Shown piece by piece: positions 24,654-32,103 of a stretch of 32,456 bases of DNA. Under the pieces are notes generated by a model. It was given only the letters and a program-made list of their open reading frames with translations, did no database searches and had not been told where the DNA came from. How positions within the stretch are numbered: the stretch's first letter is position 1; each line of letters starts with the position of its first letter. The stretch comes from Alterirhizorhabdus solaris (GTDB lineage: Bacteria; Pseudomonadota; Alphaproteobacteria; Sphingomonadales; Sphingomonadaceae), in the NCBI RefSeq assembly GCF_007785815.1, contig NZ_VNIM01000043.1, positions 1 to 32,456 of the forward strand, written 5' to 3'. Made by a program: the position numbers and the translations under genes.

Positions 24654-25276
24654 GGTGCGGCCGACACGGCGACGGCCAGCGGCCCCTTGCGGCCGGCGGC
24701 GATGCGCGCCTGCAGCGGCTGCTCCGGTTCCAGTTCGTCGAGGCCGGCGCGGCGGACGGTTTCCATATGCACGAAGATATCCTGTCCCTCGCCCGGCCGC
24801 ACGACGAAGCCGTAACCCTTGAGGCGGTTGAACCATTTGACCGTCACCGGCTCGAACGGGCCGGCATCGTCCAGCAGCCCGGTCGGATCGACCCTGTCGG
24901 CGGCGCGGCGGGCGACCAGATCGGGATCGGGGCCGGTGGCGGTGCTGAGATCGATCGCCAGCACGATGCGCGCCTGCAGCCCCCGTTCGCGGCGCAACGC
25001 CAGACATTCGAGCCGGGCGCCTTCGGGCAGGGTGCGGCGGCCATGCTCGCGCAGTACGGAGAAGTGGATCAGCACGTCGCCAGCCCCGCCCTCATCGACC
25101 ATGAAGCCGAAACCGCGCGTCGCATCGAACCATTTCACCATACCGGCGACCGCGATGTCCGCGCCGGTGGCGTTATCGTCGGTGGGGGCCGTCGGCCGTT
25201 CGTACGAAGGATCGGCCGTGGCGACGTCGATCGTCACACCGGGACATTCCCCTTCGGTAACGCCGTCCGTCTTCAT
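24650..25276 (-). CDS. Protein with two cold-shock domains
   Basis: The 208-residue protein has an unrelated N-terminal region (1-42) and two CspA-type RNA/ssDNA-binding domains: residues about 43-107 ([28 protein letters not shown]) and about 142-205 ([29 protein letters not shown]), separated by a roughly 35-residue linker. Both keep the RNP1 aromatic pattern; RNP2 is VLIHF and IFVHM. Double-CSD proteins are known in alphaproteobacteria, probably as RNA chaperones. A 6-bp inverted repeat at 25295-25309 lies in its leader. recX lies 66 bp upstream on the same strand. Confidence 0.92.
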   Translation of the reverse strand: MKTDGVTEGECPGVTIDVATADPSYERPTAPTDDNATGADIAVAGMVKWFDATRGFGFMVDEGGAGDVLIHFSVLREHGRRTLPEGARLECLALRRERGLQARIVLAIDLSTATGPDPDLVARRAADRVDPTGLLDDAGPFEPVTVKWFNRLKGYGFVVRPGEGQDIFVHMETVRRAGLDELEPEQPLQARIAAGRKGPLAVAVSAAP

Positions 25277-25342
25277 GCTGATCTGCCCACGCCCCCTCGA
25301 TAATCGAGGCCAAGGCTAGCACGGGGCCGGCATGAAGCGAAA

Positions 25343-25936
25343 TCAAAACCACGTCCCGTCGTCTTCATTAAGGGACATTTTACCATCGGTCTCCGCCGTC
25401 TCGTCCGGGATGTCGCCCGGCGCCATCTCGATGATTCGGCGCGCGATGGTGAAGTCATGGCCGGCGCGCAACATCGCGGCCAACGCCTTGCGGCGGCGAT
25501 CGGGGTCGAGCGGGGCCGGCGCATGGGGGCCGATCCGGCGACGGCGGGCATAAGCGAGCGCGGTGGCGAGCGCGTCGTCGCCGGCCGTGGCGCGGGCCGG
25601 CGCGGCGTCGTCCGGCTCCACCCCGGCGGCCCGCAGCGCATCGCCCACCCGCCGCGGGCCGTAGCCCCGCCGGCTGAGCGCCGCGGCGCGCATCGTGGCG
25701 AACTGGCGATCGTCGACATAGCCATAGTCGGCGCAGCGCGCGATCAGCGGCTCCACCGGCGGCGCGCCCTCCCCGCCCCAGCCGCGCTCGCCCAGCTTGC
25801 GCAACAGATAGGCGCGCAGCTTCGCCCGGGTGGTGGCGTAGCGGCCGACATAGGCGAGCGCGAGCCGTTCCAGCCCCGCGCCGTCCAGCGGCGGGATGAC
25901 GCGTTGCCGGTCGGGATCTGGGGGACGGCGGGGCAT
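25343..25936 (-). CDS. recX: Regulatory protein RecX family
   Basis: RecX binds RecA filaments and dampens homologous recombination and the SOS response. The 197-residue protein shows the RecX three-helix repeats: LERLALAYVGRYATTRAKLR, LIARCADYGYVDDRQFATMR, AALSRRGYGPRRVGDALRAA and a final helical block ALAAMLRAGHDFTIARRIIE. The second repeat's YGYVDD is the family core motif. recA is not adjacent. No Shine-Dalgarno is obvious before ATG 25936. It heads a six-gene minus-strand row. Confidence 0.87.
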   Translation of the reverse strand: MPRRPPDPDRQRVIPPLDGAGLERLALAYVGRYATTRAKLRAYLLRKLGERGWGGEGAPPVEPLIARCADYGYVDDRQFATMRAAALSRRGYGPRRVGDALRAAGVEPDDAAPARATAGDDALATALAYARRRRIGPHAPAPLDPDRRRKALAAMLRAGHDFTIARRIIEMAPGDIPDETAETDGKMSLNEDDGTWF

Positions 25937-26094
25937 TCGTCATGTTTGTGCCACAGTCAGGCCGGAATTAGAACGAGGCTTGACCGCCACGGCGGCGATC
26001 TGGTTGAGACGGCGCGCCGTTTCCGCCGGGCCGATCGCCAGCGTTGCGTAAGGAAAACATCGTCGAACGCGACGTTGTAGAGGAGTTGCCCGGG

Positions 26095-27876
26095 TTGCTC
26101 GAGAAGGTTTCTGGCATATCGACGAGCGTCGACGCGGCTTCGTGCGCCACCCAACGGCCGGTCGCCACGCCGACGGCTGACAGCCTGCCGCGTCGTTTCT
26201 CGGATTTCGATACGCTCGGGCAGGCGCTGGACTATGCCGCCACGGGCGTGCGCGGGCTGAACTTCCACGATGCGCGCGGCACGCTGGCGCGCGCCTATCC
26301 GTATGCCACGTTGCGGGACGACGCGATCGCCAGCGCCCGCCGGCTGATCGCGCGCGGGCTGGTGCCCGGCGATCGCGTGGCGCTGGTGGCGGAGACGGGG
26401 GCGGAATTCGCCGCGTTGTTCTTCGGCGCGATCTATGCCGGCGTGTGGCCGGTGCCGCTGCCGCTGCCGACCAGCTTCGGCGGGCGCGACTCCTATATCG
26501 AGCAACTGAGCGTGCAGTTGCGCTCCGCCGACCCGAAGCTGCTGTTCTACCCCGCCGAACTTGCCGCGATGGCCGGCGACGCGGCGGCCGCCTGCGGTGT
26601 CGAGGGCGTTGCGTGGGAGGATTTCGCCCGCGAGGCCGCGCCCGAGGCGCCGCTGCCGCAGGCCGCGCCCGACGACATCGCCTACCTGCAATATTCGAGC
26701 GGCTCGACCCGTTTTCCCCACGGTGTCGCCGTCACGCATCTGGCGCTGCTCAACAATCTGGCGGCGCACTCGCACGGCATGGAGGTGATCGACAGCGATC
26801 GCTGCGTGTCGTGGCTGCCATGGTATCACGACATGGGGCTGGTCGGCTGCTTCCTCTCGCCGATCGCCAACCAGGTGTCGACCGACTACCTCAAGACCGA
26901 GGATTTCGCCCGCCGCCCGCTGGCCTGGCTGGACATGATCTCGCGCAACGAGGGCACCACCCTCAGTTACTCGCCCACGTTCGGCTACGATATCTGCGCG
27001 CGCCGCATGTCGAGCCAGACCAAGGCATCGGACCGCTTCGACCTGTCGCGCTGGCGGATCGCCGGCAACGGCGCGGACATGATCCGGCCGGACGTGATGC
27101 AATCGTTCGTCGACGCCTTCGCCGAGGCCGGGTTCAAGGCCGGCGCCTTCCTGCCCAGCTACGGCCTGGCCGAGGCGACGCTGGCCGTCTCGATCATGCC
27201 GCCGGGCGAGGGCATCGTGGTGGAACTGGTCGAGGAAACGCAGCTTTCGGGCGGCGCGGGCGCGGTCGGGCGACCGCAGCGATATCGCGCGATCGTCAAC
27301 TGCGGCAAGCCCGCGCGCGACATGCGGATCGAGATCCGCGAGGAGGACGGCACCCCTCTGCCCGAGCGCGCGATCGGCAAATTGTGGTGCAGCGGCCCCT
27401 CGATCATGGAGGGTTATTTCAACGACCCGGAAGCGACCGCCGCCTGCATGGCCGACGGCTGGCTCGACACCGGCGACATGGCGTATCTGAGCGACGGCTA
27501 CGTCTATATCGTCGGCCGCGCCAAGGACATGATCATCATCAACGGCAAGAATCACTGGCCGCAGGATATCGAGTGGGCGGTCGAGCAGTTGCCGGGCTTC
27601 AAGGCGGGCGACATCGCCGCCTTCGCCATCACCACCCCCGGCGGCGAGGAGACGCCGGCCGTGCTGGTGCAGTGCCGCACCTCCGATCAGGACGAACGAT
27701 CGCGCCTGCGCGACCAGATCCGCGAGAAGGTACGCTCGATCACGGGCATGAACTGCGTGATCGAGCTGGTGCCCCCGCGCACGCTGCCGCGCACCAGCTC
27801 GGGCAAGCTCAGCCGCGCCAAGGCGCGCACCTTGTACCTGTCGGGCGAGATCCAGCCCTACGACATCGCCGCCTGA
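26095..27876 (+). CDS. Fatty-acyl-AMP ligase (FAAL)-like adenylate-forming enzyme
   Basis: The 593-residue protein is of the fatty-acyl-AMP ligase class: acyl adenylation with transfer to a carrier protein rather than CoA. Seen are AYLQYSSGSTRFPHGVAVTH (196-215), LPWYHDMGLVGCFLSPIANQ, PSYGLAEATLAVS, WLDTGDMAYL, VGRAKDMIIINGKNHWPQDI and the C-terminal catalytic lysine in TSSGKLSRAK. The A3 loop reads PHG in place of the usual PKG. No carrier protein, polyketide or sphingolipid gene adjoins it. The start is uncertain: TTG 26095 has AGGAG nine bases ahead; TTG 26044 lacks one. Homology clearly begins around LPRRFSDFDTLGQALDYAA. Confidence 0.9.
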   Translation: MLEKVSGISTSVDAASCATQRPVATPTADSLPRRFSDFDTLGQALDYAATGVRGLNFHDARGTLARAYPYATLRDDAIASARRLIARGLVPGDRVALVAETGAEFAALFFGAIYAGVWPVPLPLPTSFGGRDSYIEQLSVQLRSADPKLLFYPAELAAMAGDAAAACGVEGVAWEDFAREAAPEAPLPQAAPDDIAYLQYSSGSTRFPHGVAVTHLALLNNLAAHSHGMEVIDSDRCVSWLPWYHDMGLVGCFLSPIANQVSTDYLKTEDFARRPLAWLDMISRNEGTTLSYSPTFGYDICARRMSSQTKASDRFDLSRWRIAGNGADMIRPDVMQSFVDAFAEAGFKAGAFLPSYGLAEATLAVSIMPPGEGIVVELVEETQLSGGAGAVGRPQRYRAIVNCGKPARDMRIEIREEDGTPLPERAIGKLWCSGPSIMEGYFNDPEATAACMADGWLDTGDMAYLSDGYVYIVGRAKDMIIINGKNHWPQDIEWAVEQLPGFKAGDIAAFAITTPGGEETPAVLVQCRTSDQDERSRLRDQIREKVRSITGMNCVIELVPPRTLPRTSSGKLSRAKARTLYLSGEIQPYDIAA

Positions 27877-27877
27877 C

Positions 27878-27925
27878 GGGGCGGGCGGCACGGCGCTCAC
27901 GTCGCGCTTGCGCTCCGCCCGCCCC
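27878..27925 (+). terminator. Hairpin after the fatty-acyl-AMP ligase gene
   Basis: A perfect 11-bp inverted repeat, GGGGCGGGCGG at 27878-27888 and its complement at 27915-27925, separated by 26 bases, follows directly after the ligase stop. No T run follows, so termination would not be classical. It overlaps the region where the tRNA-Trp promoter would have to lie. Confidence 0.4.
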
Positions 27926-27936
27926 CCGGCTATGTG
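27908..27936 (+). promoter_or_regulatory. Possible promoter of tRNA-Trp/secE
   Basis: TTGCGC at 27908-27913 and TATGTG at 27931-27936 are 17 bases apart and end 22 bases before the tRNA. Each matches only three of six consensus bases, though position and spacing are right. Tentative. Confidence 0.3.
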
Positions 27937-27957
27937 CGCCGCTCCCCGGAACACCGG

Positions 27958-28033
27958 AGGAGTGTAGCTCAGTTGGTAGAGCATCGGTCTCCAAAACCGA
28001 GGGCCGTGGGTTCGAGTCCCTCCACTCCTGCCA
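27958..28033 (+). tRNA. tRNA-Trp (anticodon CCA)
   Basis: The 76-base gene folds as a standard cloverleaf: acceptor AGGAGTG/CACTCCT (seven perfect pairs), D-stem GCTC/GAGC, anticodon stem TCGGT/ACCGA with loop CTCCAAA and anticodon CCA, variable loop GGGCC, T-loop TTCGAGT, discriminator G and encoded CCA end. In the T-stem, positions 50 and 64 form a U-U mismatch (GTGGG against CCCTC). It lies just before secE, a widely conserved order. Confidence 0.96.
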
Positions 28034-28127
28034 GTTTCTGATTACCGGCCGACGGGGAGACAGACGAGGTCGGGGCGGCCCAGCGCGGGTGCCGGCGGCC
28101 TCTTTGTTGTTGTTTGGAAGGGCGAGA

Positions 28128-28325
28128 GTGGCGAAGACATCTCCCGGCGAGTTCATGCGGCAGGTCGAGGCCGAGCGGAAGAAGGTCGCCTGGCCGACCC
28201 GCCGCGAAACCGTGACCACGGCCATCATGGTCGTGCTGATGACGGTGATCCTGGGCGTGTTCTTCTTCGGCGTGGATACGATCTTCAAGCAGATCGTCGC
28301 CGCCCTGCTCTCCCTCGTCGCCTAG
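28128..28325 (+). CDS. secE: Preprotein translocase subunit SecE
   Basis: SecE is the small essential clamp of the SecYEG channel. The 65-residue protein has the conserved cytoplasmic helix (FMRQVEAERKKVAWPTRRET) and one membrane segment (about 29-49, TAIMVVLMTVILGVFFFGV). The short single-TM form is the rule outside gammaproteobacteria. The start is GTG 28128 with GGAAGGG upstream. nusG begins 14 bases after its stop. Confidence 0.96.
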   Translation: MAKTSPGEFMRQVEAERKKVAWPTRRETVTTAIMVVLMTVILGVFFFGVDTIFKQIVAALLSLVA

Positions 28326-28339
28326 GTCGGGATCGTCAC

Positions 28340-28879
28340 ATGTCGCGCTGGTACATCATCCACGCCTACTCGGGCTTCGAGAACAAGGTGAAGGAAGCGA
28401 TCCTCGCCGATGCCACGCGGCTCGGGCTGGAGCAGCTCGTCGAGGCCGTCGAGGTGCCGACCGAAAAGGTCACGGAAGTCCGTCGCGGCAAGAAGATCAC
28501 CTCCGACAAGAAGTTCTTTCCCGGCTACGTGCTGGCCAAGCTGTCGATGAACGACGACGTGTATCACCTCGTGAAGAACACGCCGAAGGTCACGGGTTTC
28601 CTCGGCAGCATGGGCAAGCCGCAAGCGATCAGCGAGTCGGAAGCCGCGCGCATCCTCTCCACCAAGGAGGAAGCCGCCACCGCCGCACCGAAGACGAAGA
28701 TCAAGGTGGATTTCGAGATCGGCGATTCGGTCAAGGTGCTGGACGGCCCGTTCGCCAGCTTCAACGGCCTCGTCGAGGAGCTCGATTTCGATCGCAGCCG
28801 CGTCAAGGTGTCCGTCTCGATCTTCGGCCGCGCCACCCCGGTGGAGCTGGAGTTCGAGCAGGTCGAGCGCGCCAAATAA
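28340..28879 (+). CDS. nusG: Transcription termination/antitermination protein NusG
   Basis: NusG binds RNA polymerase, raises processivity and links it to Rho or the ribosome. The 179-residue protein has the NGN domain (MSRWYIIHAYSGFENKVKEA, FFPGYVLAKLSMNDDVYHLV, KVTGFLGSMGKPQAISE) and the C-terminal KOW domain (FEIGDSVKVLDGPFASFNGL). It is co-transcribed with secE and probably with the ribosomal protein genes that follow. Confidence 0.97.
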   Translation: MSRWYIIHAYSGFENKVKEAILADATRLGLEQLVEAVEVPTEKVTEVRRGKKITSDKKFFPGYVLAKLSMNDDVYHLVKNTPKVTGFLGSMGKPQAISESEAARILSTKEEAATAAPKTKIKVDFEIGDSVKVLDGPFASFNGLVEELDFDRSRVKVSVSIFGRATPVELEFEQVERAK

Positions 28880-28903
28880 GAGTTTCCGGGCGACCGGGAT
28901 GAT

Positions 28904-28934
28904 CCGCGGGAGGCAGGCCACGGCCCGCCGCGAG
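28904..28934 (+). promoter_or_regulatory. Candidate L1-binding translational operator before rplK
   Basis: A stem of seven pairs with one mismatch (28912-28918 with 28923-28929) closes onto a shorter CGC/GCG helix (28905-28907 with 28930-28932), leaving unpaired GGGA at 28908-28911 on one side. L1 autoregulates the L11-L1 operon by binding an mRNA mimic of its 23S site with a GGGA-type asymmetric loop. The position, 26 bases ahead of the rplK ATG, suits this. Seen by eye only. Confidence 0.35.
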
Positions 28935-28959
28935 CACCGCTAAGCCATAGGAGTGAAAC

Positions 28960-29391
28960 ATGGCGAAGAAGATTACGGGTTACATCAAGTTGCAGGTGCC
29001 GGCCGGCAAGGCCAATCCGTCGCCGCCGATCGGCCCGGCGCTGGGCCAGCGCGGCGTGAACATCATGGAATTCTGCAAGGCGTTCAACGCGCAGACCGGT
29101 GGTCAGGAAGTCGGCACGCCGCTGCCGACCGTCATCACCGTGTATGCCGACCGCTCCTTCTCGTTCGAGACGAAGACGCCGCCGGCAACGTACCTCATCA
29201 AGAAGGCCGCGAACCTGAAGTCGGGCTCCAAGGAGCCGGGCAAGGTGGTCGCCGGTCAGATCACGCGCGCGCAGCTCTCCGAGATCGCGACCGCGAAGAT
29301 GAAGGATCTCAACGCCAACGACATCGATGCCGCCACGCGGATCATCGAAGGCTCGGCCCGCGCGATGGGCCTCGAAGTGGTGGAGGGCTGA
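28960..29391 (+). CDS. rplK: 50S ribosomal protein L11
   Basis: L11 forms the GTPase-associated region of the large subunit with L10 and L7/L12. The 143-residue protein is complete: [54 protein letters not shown] and the C-terminal [20 protein letters not shown], which binds 23S rRNA. GGAG precedes the ATG. rplA starts two bases after its stop. Confidence 0.98.
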   Translation: MAKKITGYIKLQVPAGKANPSPPIGPALGQRGVNIMEFCKAFNAQTGGQEVGTPLPTVITVYADRSFSFETKTPPATYLIKKAANLKSGSKEPGKVVAGQITRAQLSEIATAKMKDLNANDIDAATRIIEGSARAMGLEVVEG

Positions 29392-29393
29392 AC

Positions 29394-30092
29394 ATGGCCA
29401 AGCAGAGCAAGAAGGCGAAGGCATTCGCCGCCGCGATCAACCCCGAGAAGCTGCATGGCGTCGATGAAGCCATCGCCCTCGCCAAGAGCAACGCCTCGGC
29501 CAAGTTCGACGAGACCATCGAGGTCGCGGTGAACCTGGGCGTCGACCCACGCCACGCCGACCAGATGGTCCGCGGCGTCGTCACGCTGCCCAAGGGCACC
29601 GGCAAGGACGTGCGCGTCGGCGTGTTCGCCCGTGGCGCCAAGGCCGACGAAGCCCGCGCGGCGGGTGCCGAAGTGGTCGGTGCCGAGGATCTGCTCGAAG
29701 CGGTGCAGAACGGCACCATCGATTTCGATCGCTGCATCGCGACGCCGGACATGATGGGTCTGGTCGGCCGCCTCGGCAAGGTGCTGGGTCCGAAGGGCCT
29801 GATGCCGAACCCGAAGCTGGGCACCGTGACGATGAACGTCGCCGCCGCCGTCGAGGCCGCCAAGGGCGGTCAGGTCGAGTATCGCGTCGAGAAGGCCGGC
29901 ATCATCCATTCGGGCATCGGCAAGGCGTCGTTCCCGGCGGAAGATCTGCGCGCCAACTTCGATGCGCTGCTCGATGCGCTGACCAAGGCCAAGCCGTCGG
30001 GCGCCAAGGGCAAGTATGTCCGCAAGATCGCGGTCAGCTCCACCATGGGGCCGGGCCTGAAGATCGACGTGGCCGAACTGGCGATCGTCTGA
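29394..30092 (+). CDS. rplA: 50S ribosomal protein L1
   Basis: L1 forms the mobile stalk near the E site and represses its own operon. The 232-residue protein has [56 protein letters not shown], and the signature [18 protein letters not shown]. It starts two bases after rplK, so translation is coupled. A hairpin and the L10 leader follow. Confidence 0.98.
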   Translation: MAKQSKKAKAFAAAINPEKLHGVDEAIALAKSNASAKFDETIEVAVNLGVDPRHADQMVRGVVTLPKGTGKDVRVGVFARGAKADEARAAGAEVVGAEDLLEAVQNGTIDFDRCIATPDMMGLVGRLGKVLGPKGLMPNPKLGTVTMNVAAAVEAAKGGQVEYRVEKAGIIHSGIGKASFPAEDLRANFDALLDALTKAKPSGAKGKYVRKIAVSSTMGPGLKIDVAELAIV

Positions 30093-30103
30093 TTTCAAGA
30101 ATT

Positions 30104-30127
30104 GCCGGCGGGGTCCGCCCCGCCGGC
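30104..30127 (+). terminator. Strong hairpin after rplA (possible terminator or attenuator)
   Basis: A perfect 10-bp repeat, GCCGGCGGGG at 30104-30113 and its complement at 30118-30127, closes on TCCG, a UNCG-type tetraloop known for stability. No T run follows, so it may be a weak terminator, an RNA-stability element at the end of rplK-rplA, or the 5' boundary of the rplJ leader. Confidence 0.5.
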
Positions 30128-30133
30128 ATGTTG

Positions 30134-30346
30134 CCGTCCGAGACTGCGGGTGGGCCTGTCGCCCTTAATCTCCCGCATATGACGGGGAAGCGTTTTTCCG
30201 GTTCGTCCTCCGGGGCGCCGGGTCTGCCAGCGGAACTCTCCGTTGCCGGGCAACCTTACCCCTCGGGCGGGCTGGTGGGCGGCGTATCGGCCCATCGGCT
30301 CAATCGCCACGGCGGATGTTCCGCCGCGGCATGTAAGGAGTGAGGC
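30134..30346 (+). ncRNA. L10 leader of rplJ-rplL (autoregulatory)
   Basis: The L10/L7-L12 complex binds its own leader and represses translation. The core folds well by eye: an outer helix CCGTC/GACGG (30134-30138 with 30181-30185), an internal loop, a middle helix GCGGG/CCCGC (30146-30150 with 30172-30176), and an inner hairpin GGGC/GCCC (30152-30155 with 30161-30164) with a one-sided internal loop TTAATCT, the expected kink-turn-like binding site. A second hairpin near 30310-30326 (CGGCGGA/TCCGCCG) lies just before the Shine-Dalgarno AAGGAG at 30335-30340 and could control access to it. Confidence 0.75.
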
Positions 30347-30883
30347 ATGGATCGAGTTCAGAAGAACGATCTGGTCGCCACGCTGAAGAGCACCTTCTCC
30401 GAGACCAGCGTCGTGATCGTCACGCGCAACCTCGGCCTGACGGTCGCACAGTCCACTGTGCTCCGGACGAAGATGCGCGAAGCCGGCGCCAGCTATCGGG
30501 TATCGAAGAACAAGCTTGCCCGCATCGCCGCCGAAGGGACGACGTATACAGGTCTCAGCGACCTGCTCGTCGGCCCGACCGCGCTCAGCACGTCGTCCGA
30601 TCCCGTCGCCCCTGCAAAGGTGATCGTGGATTTCGCGAAGACCAACGACAAGTTGGAAATCGTTGGCGGCATGATGGGCGATACGGTCCTCGACGTCGAG
30701 GGCGTGAAGGCGCTGGCACAGCTGCCGTCGCTTGATGAACTGCGTGCGAAGATCATCGGCCTCGTTCAGGCGCCGGCGACCAAGATCGCGCGGGTCATCC
30801 AGACGCCGGGCGGCAATATCGCCCGCGTCCTGGCCGCTTACGCGGAAAAGGACGGCGCATCGGCGGAAGCCGAAGCGGCCTGA
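30347..30883 (+). CDS. rplJ: 50S ribosomal protein L10
   Basis: L10 anchors the L7/L12 dimers to the ribosome's GTPase centre. The 178-residue protein has the L10 N-terminal domain (QKNDLVATLKSTFSETSVVI, SYRVSKNKLARIAAEG, TALSTSSDPVAPAKVIVDFA) and a C-terminal helix (NIARVLAAYAEKDG) that binds L7/L12. It is preceded by its autoregulatory leader and a perfect AAGGAG. Confidence 0.97.
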   Translation: MDRVQKNDLVATLKSTFSETSVVIVTRNLGLTVAQSTVLRTKMREAGASYRVSKNKLARIAAEGTTYTGLSDLLVGPTALSTSSDPVAPAKVIVDFAKTNDKLEIVGGMMGDTVLDVEGVKALAQLPSLDELRAKIIGLVQAPATKIARVIQTPGGNIARVLAAYAEKDGASAEAEAA

Positions 30884-30943
30884 TCTTTCGATACCGAATA
30901 CATCAACTGAAAATGGGCCGCTGGCCCGACACGGAGATTACCC

Positions 30944-31318
30944 ATGGCAGACCTGCAGAAGCTCGTTGACGACCTTTCGGCCCTGACCGTTCTCGAAGCG
31001 GCCGATCTTTCCAAGCTGCTCGAAGAGAAGTGGGGCGTTTCGGCCGCCGCTGCCGTCGCCGCTCCCGCCGCCGGCGGTGGCGCTGCCGCTCCGGCTGCCG
31101 AAGAGCAGACCGAGTTCGACGTGATCCTCACCGGCGACGGTGGCAAGAAGATCAACGTCATCAAGGAAGTCCGCGCCATCACCGGCCTGGGCCTGACCGA
31201 AGCCAAGACGCTGGTGGAGTCCGCTCCGAAGGCCGTCAAGGAAGGCGTGAACAAGGACGAGGCGACCAAGCTGAAGGCTCAGCTGGAAGCCGCCGGCGCG
31301 ACCGTCGAGCTGAAGTAA
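30944..31318 (+). CDS. rplL: 50S ribosomal protein L7/L12
   Basis: L7/L12 forms the flexible stalk that recruits translation factors. The 124-residue protein has the N-terminal dimerisation helix ([20 protein letters not shown]), an Ala/Gly-rich hinge (about 36-52), and the C-terminal factor-binding domain ([40 protein letters not shown]). GGAG is upstream. It ends the ribosomal block and is followed by a strong terminator. Confidence 0.98.
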   Translation: MADLQKLVDDLSALTVLEAADLSKLLEEKWGVSAAAAVAAPAAGGGAAAPAAEEQTEFDVILTGDGGKKINVIKEVRAITGLGLTEAKTLVESAPKAVKEGVNKDEATKLKAQLEAAGATVELK

Positions 31319-31342
31319 GCTCCACGTTCCGACGTGAGACGA

Positions 31343-31372
31343 GGGGCGGTCCGGCAACGGGCCGCCCCTTTT
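31343..31372 (+). terminator. Intrinsic terminator of the rplJ-rplL transcript
   Basis: An 11-bp stem (31343-31353 with 31358-31368, one G-U pair) closes on GCAA, a GNRA tetraloop, and is followed by TTTT and CATTT. It sits 24 bases after the rplL stop and, in the other direction, just past the stop of the convergent glycosylase gene. Confidence 0.9.
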
Positions 31373-31381
31373 CATTTGCGC

Positions 31382-32059
31382 TCAGGCCGGGCGGAATGCC
31401 TGCGCCCGTTCGAACACCGCCTCGAACATCTCGGTCGTCAGCACCCGCGTGTTCTGGTTGTAGCGCGAACAGTGGTAGCTATCGATCAGCGTCATCCCCG
31501 AGGGCATGACATGCTCGGCCAGATGGCCGAACCGCGCCTTGGGCAGCCGCCCGCCGAGCGCCTTCACCGTCGACTGGTGGGCGATCGCGCCCAGCGCCAC
31601 CACCACCTTCAGGTTCGGCAGCGCCTCGATGTTCGGCGTCAGATACTCGCGGCAGGTCTTGATCTCCAGCGGCGTCGGCTTGTTCTGCGGCGGCACGCAG
31701 CGCACGGCATTGATGATGATCGCGCCGGTCAGCCGCAGTCCGTCGTCCGGCCGGGCCAGGAACTCCCCCTCGGCTAGCCCGAACTTGATGAGCGTCTCGT
31801 ACAGCAGCACGCCCGCGAAATCGCCGGTGAACGGCCGGCCGGTGCGGTTCGCGCCCTGAAGGCCGGGGGCGAGGCCGACGATCGCCAGCCATGCATCGGG
31901 ATCACCGAAGGCGGGTACGGGCGCGTTGAACCAGCCGGGATGCGCGGCGCGCTGCACCTCGCGGAATTCGGCAAGGCGCGGGCAGAGCGGGCAGTCTCGC
32001 GATGGCTCGAGGGCGCCCGTGCGGGCGGGCGGATCGATGGTCGGGGTGGTGCTGGTCAT
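31382..32059 (-). CDS. Uracil-DNA glycosylase, family 5 (UDGb-type, iron-sulfur)
   Basis: The 225-residue enzyme removes uracil, and in this family also other deaminated or damaged bases, from DNA. Family 5 features are plain: four cysteines for a [4Fe-4S] cluster (C23, C26, C121, C136), motif 1 GLAPGLQGANRTGRPFTGD (62-80), which lacks the catalytic acid of families 1 and 4, and the late motif HCSRYNQNTR (from residue 196). The start at 32059 lies 44 bp from divergent folK, so the promoters overlap or are compact. AAGG precedes the ATG. Confidence 0.93.
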   Translation of the reverse strand: MTSTTPTIDPPARTGALEPSRDCPLCPRLAEFREVQRAAHPGWFNAPVPAFGDPDAWLAIVGLAPGLQGANRTGRPFTGDFAGVLLYETLIKFGLAEGEFLARPDDGLRLTGAIIINAVRCVPPQNKPTPLEIKTCREYLTPNIEALPNLKVVVALGAIAHQSTVKALGGRLPKARFGHLAEHVMPSGMTLIDSYHCSRYNQNTRVLTTEMFEAVFERAQAFRPA

Positions 32060-32103
32060 GGCGTGGCCTTAAGGGGCGTCGGGCCGACAGGAAAGCCGCC
32101 ACC

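Noticed and set aside
26044-26094. Earlier TTG start at 26044 for the fatty-acyl-AMP ligase
   Set aside because: No Shine-Dalgarno precedes it, while TTG 26095 has AGGAG nine bases ahead. The extra residues show no family similarity.
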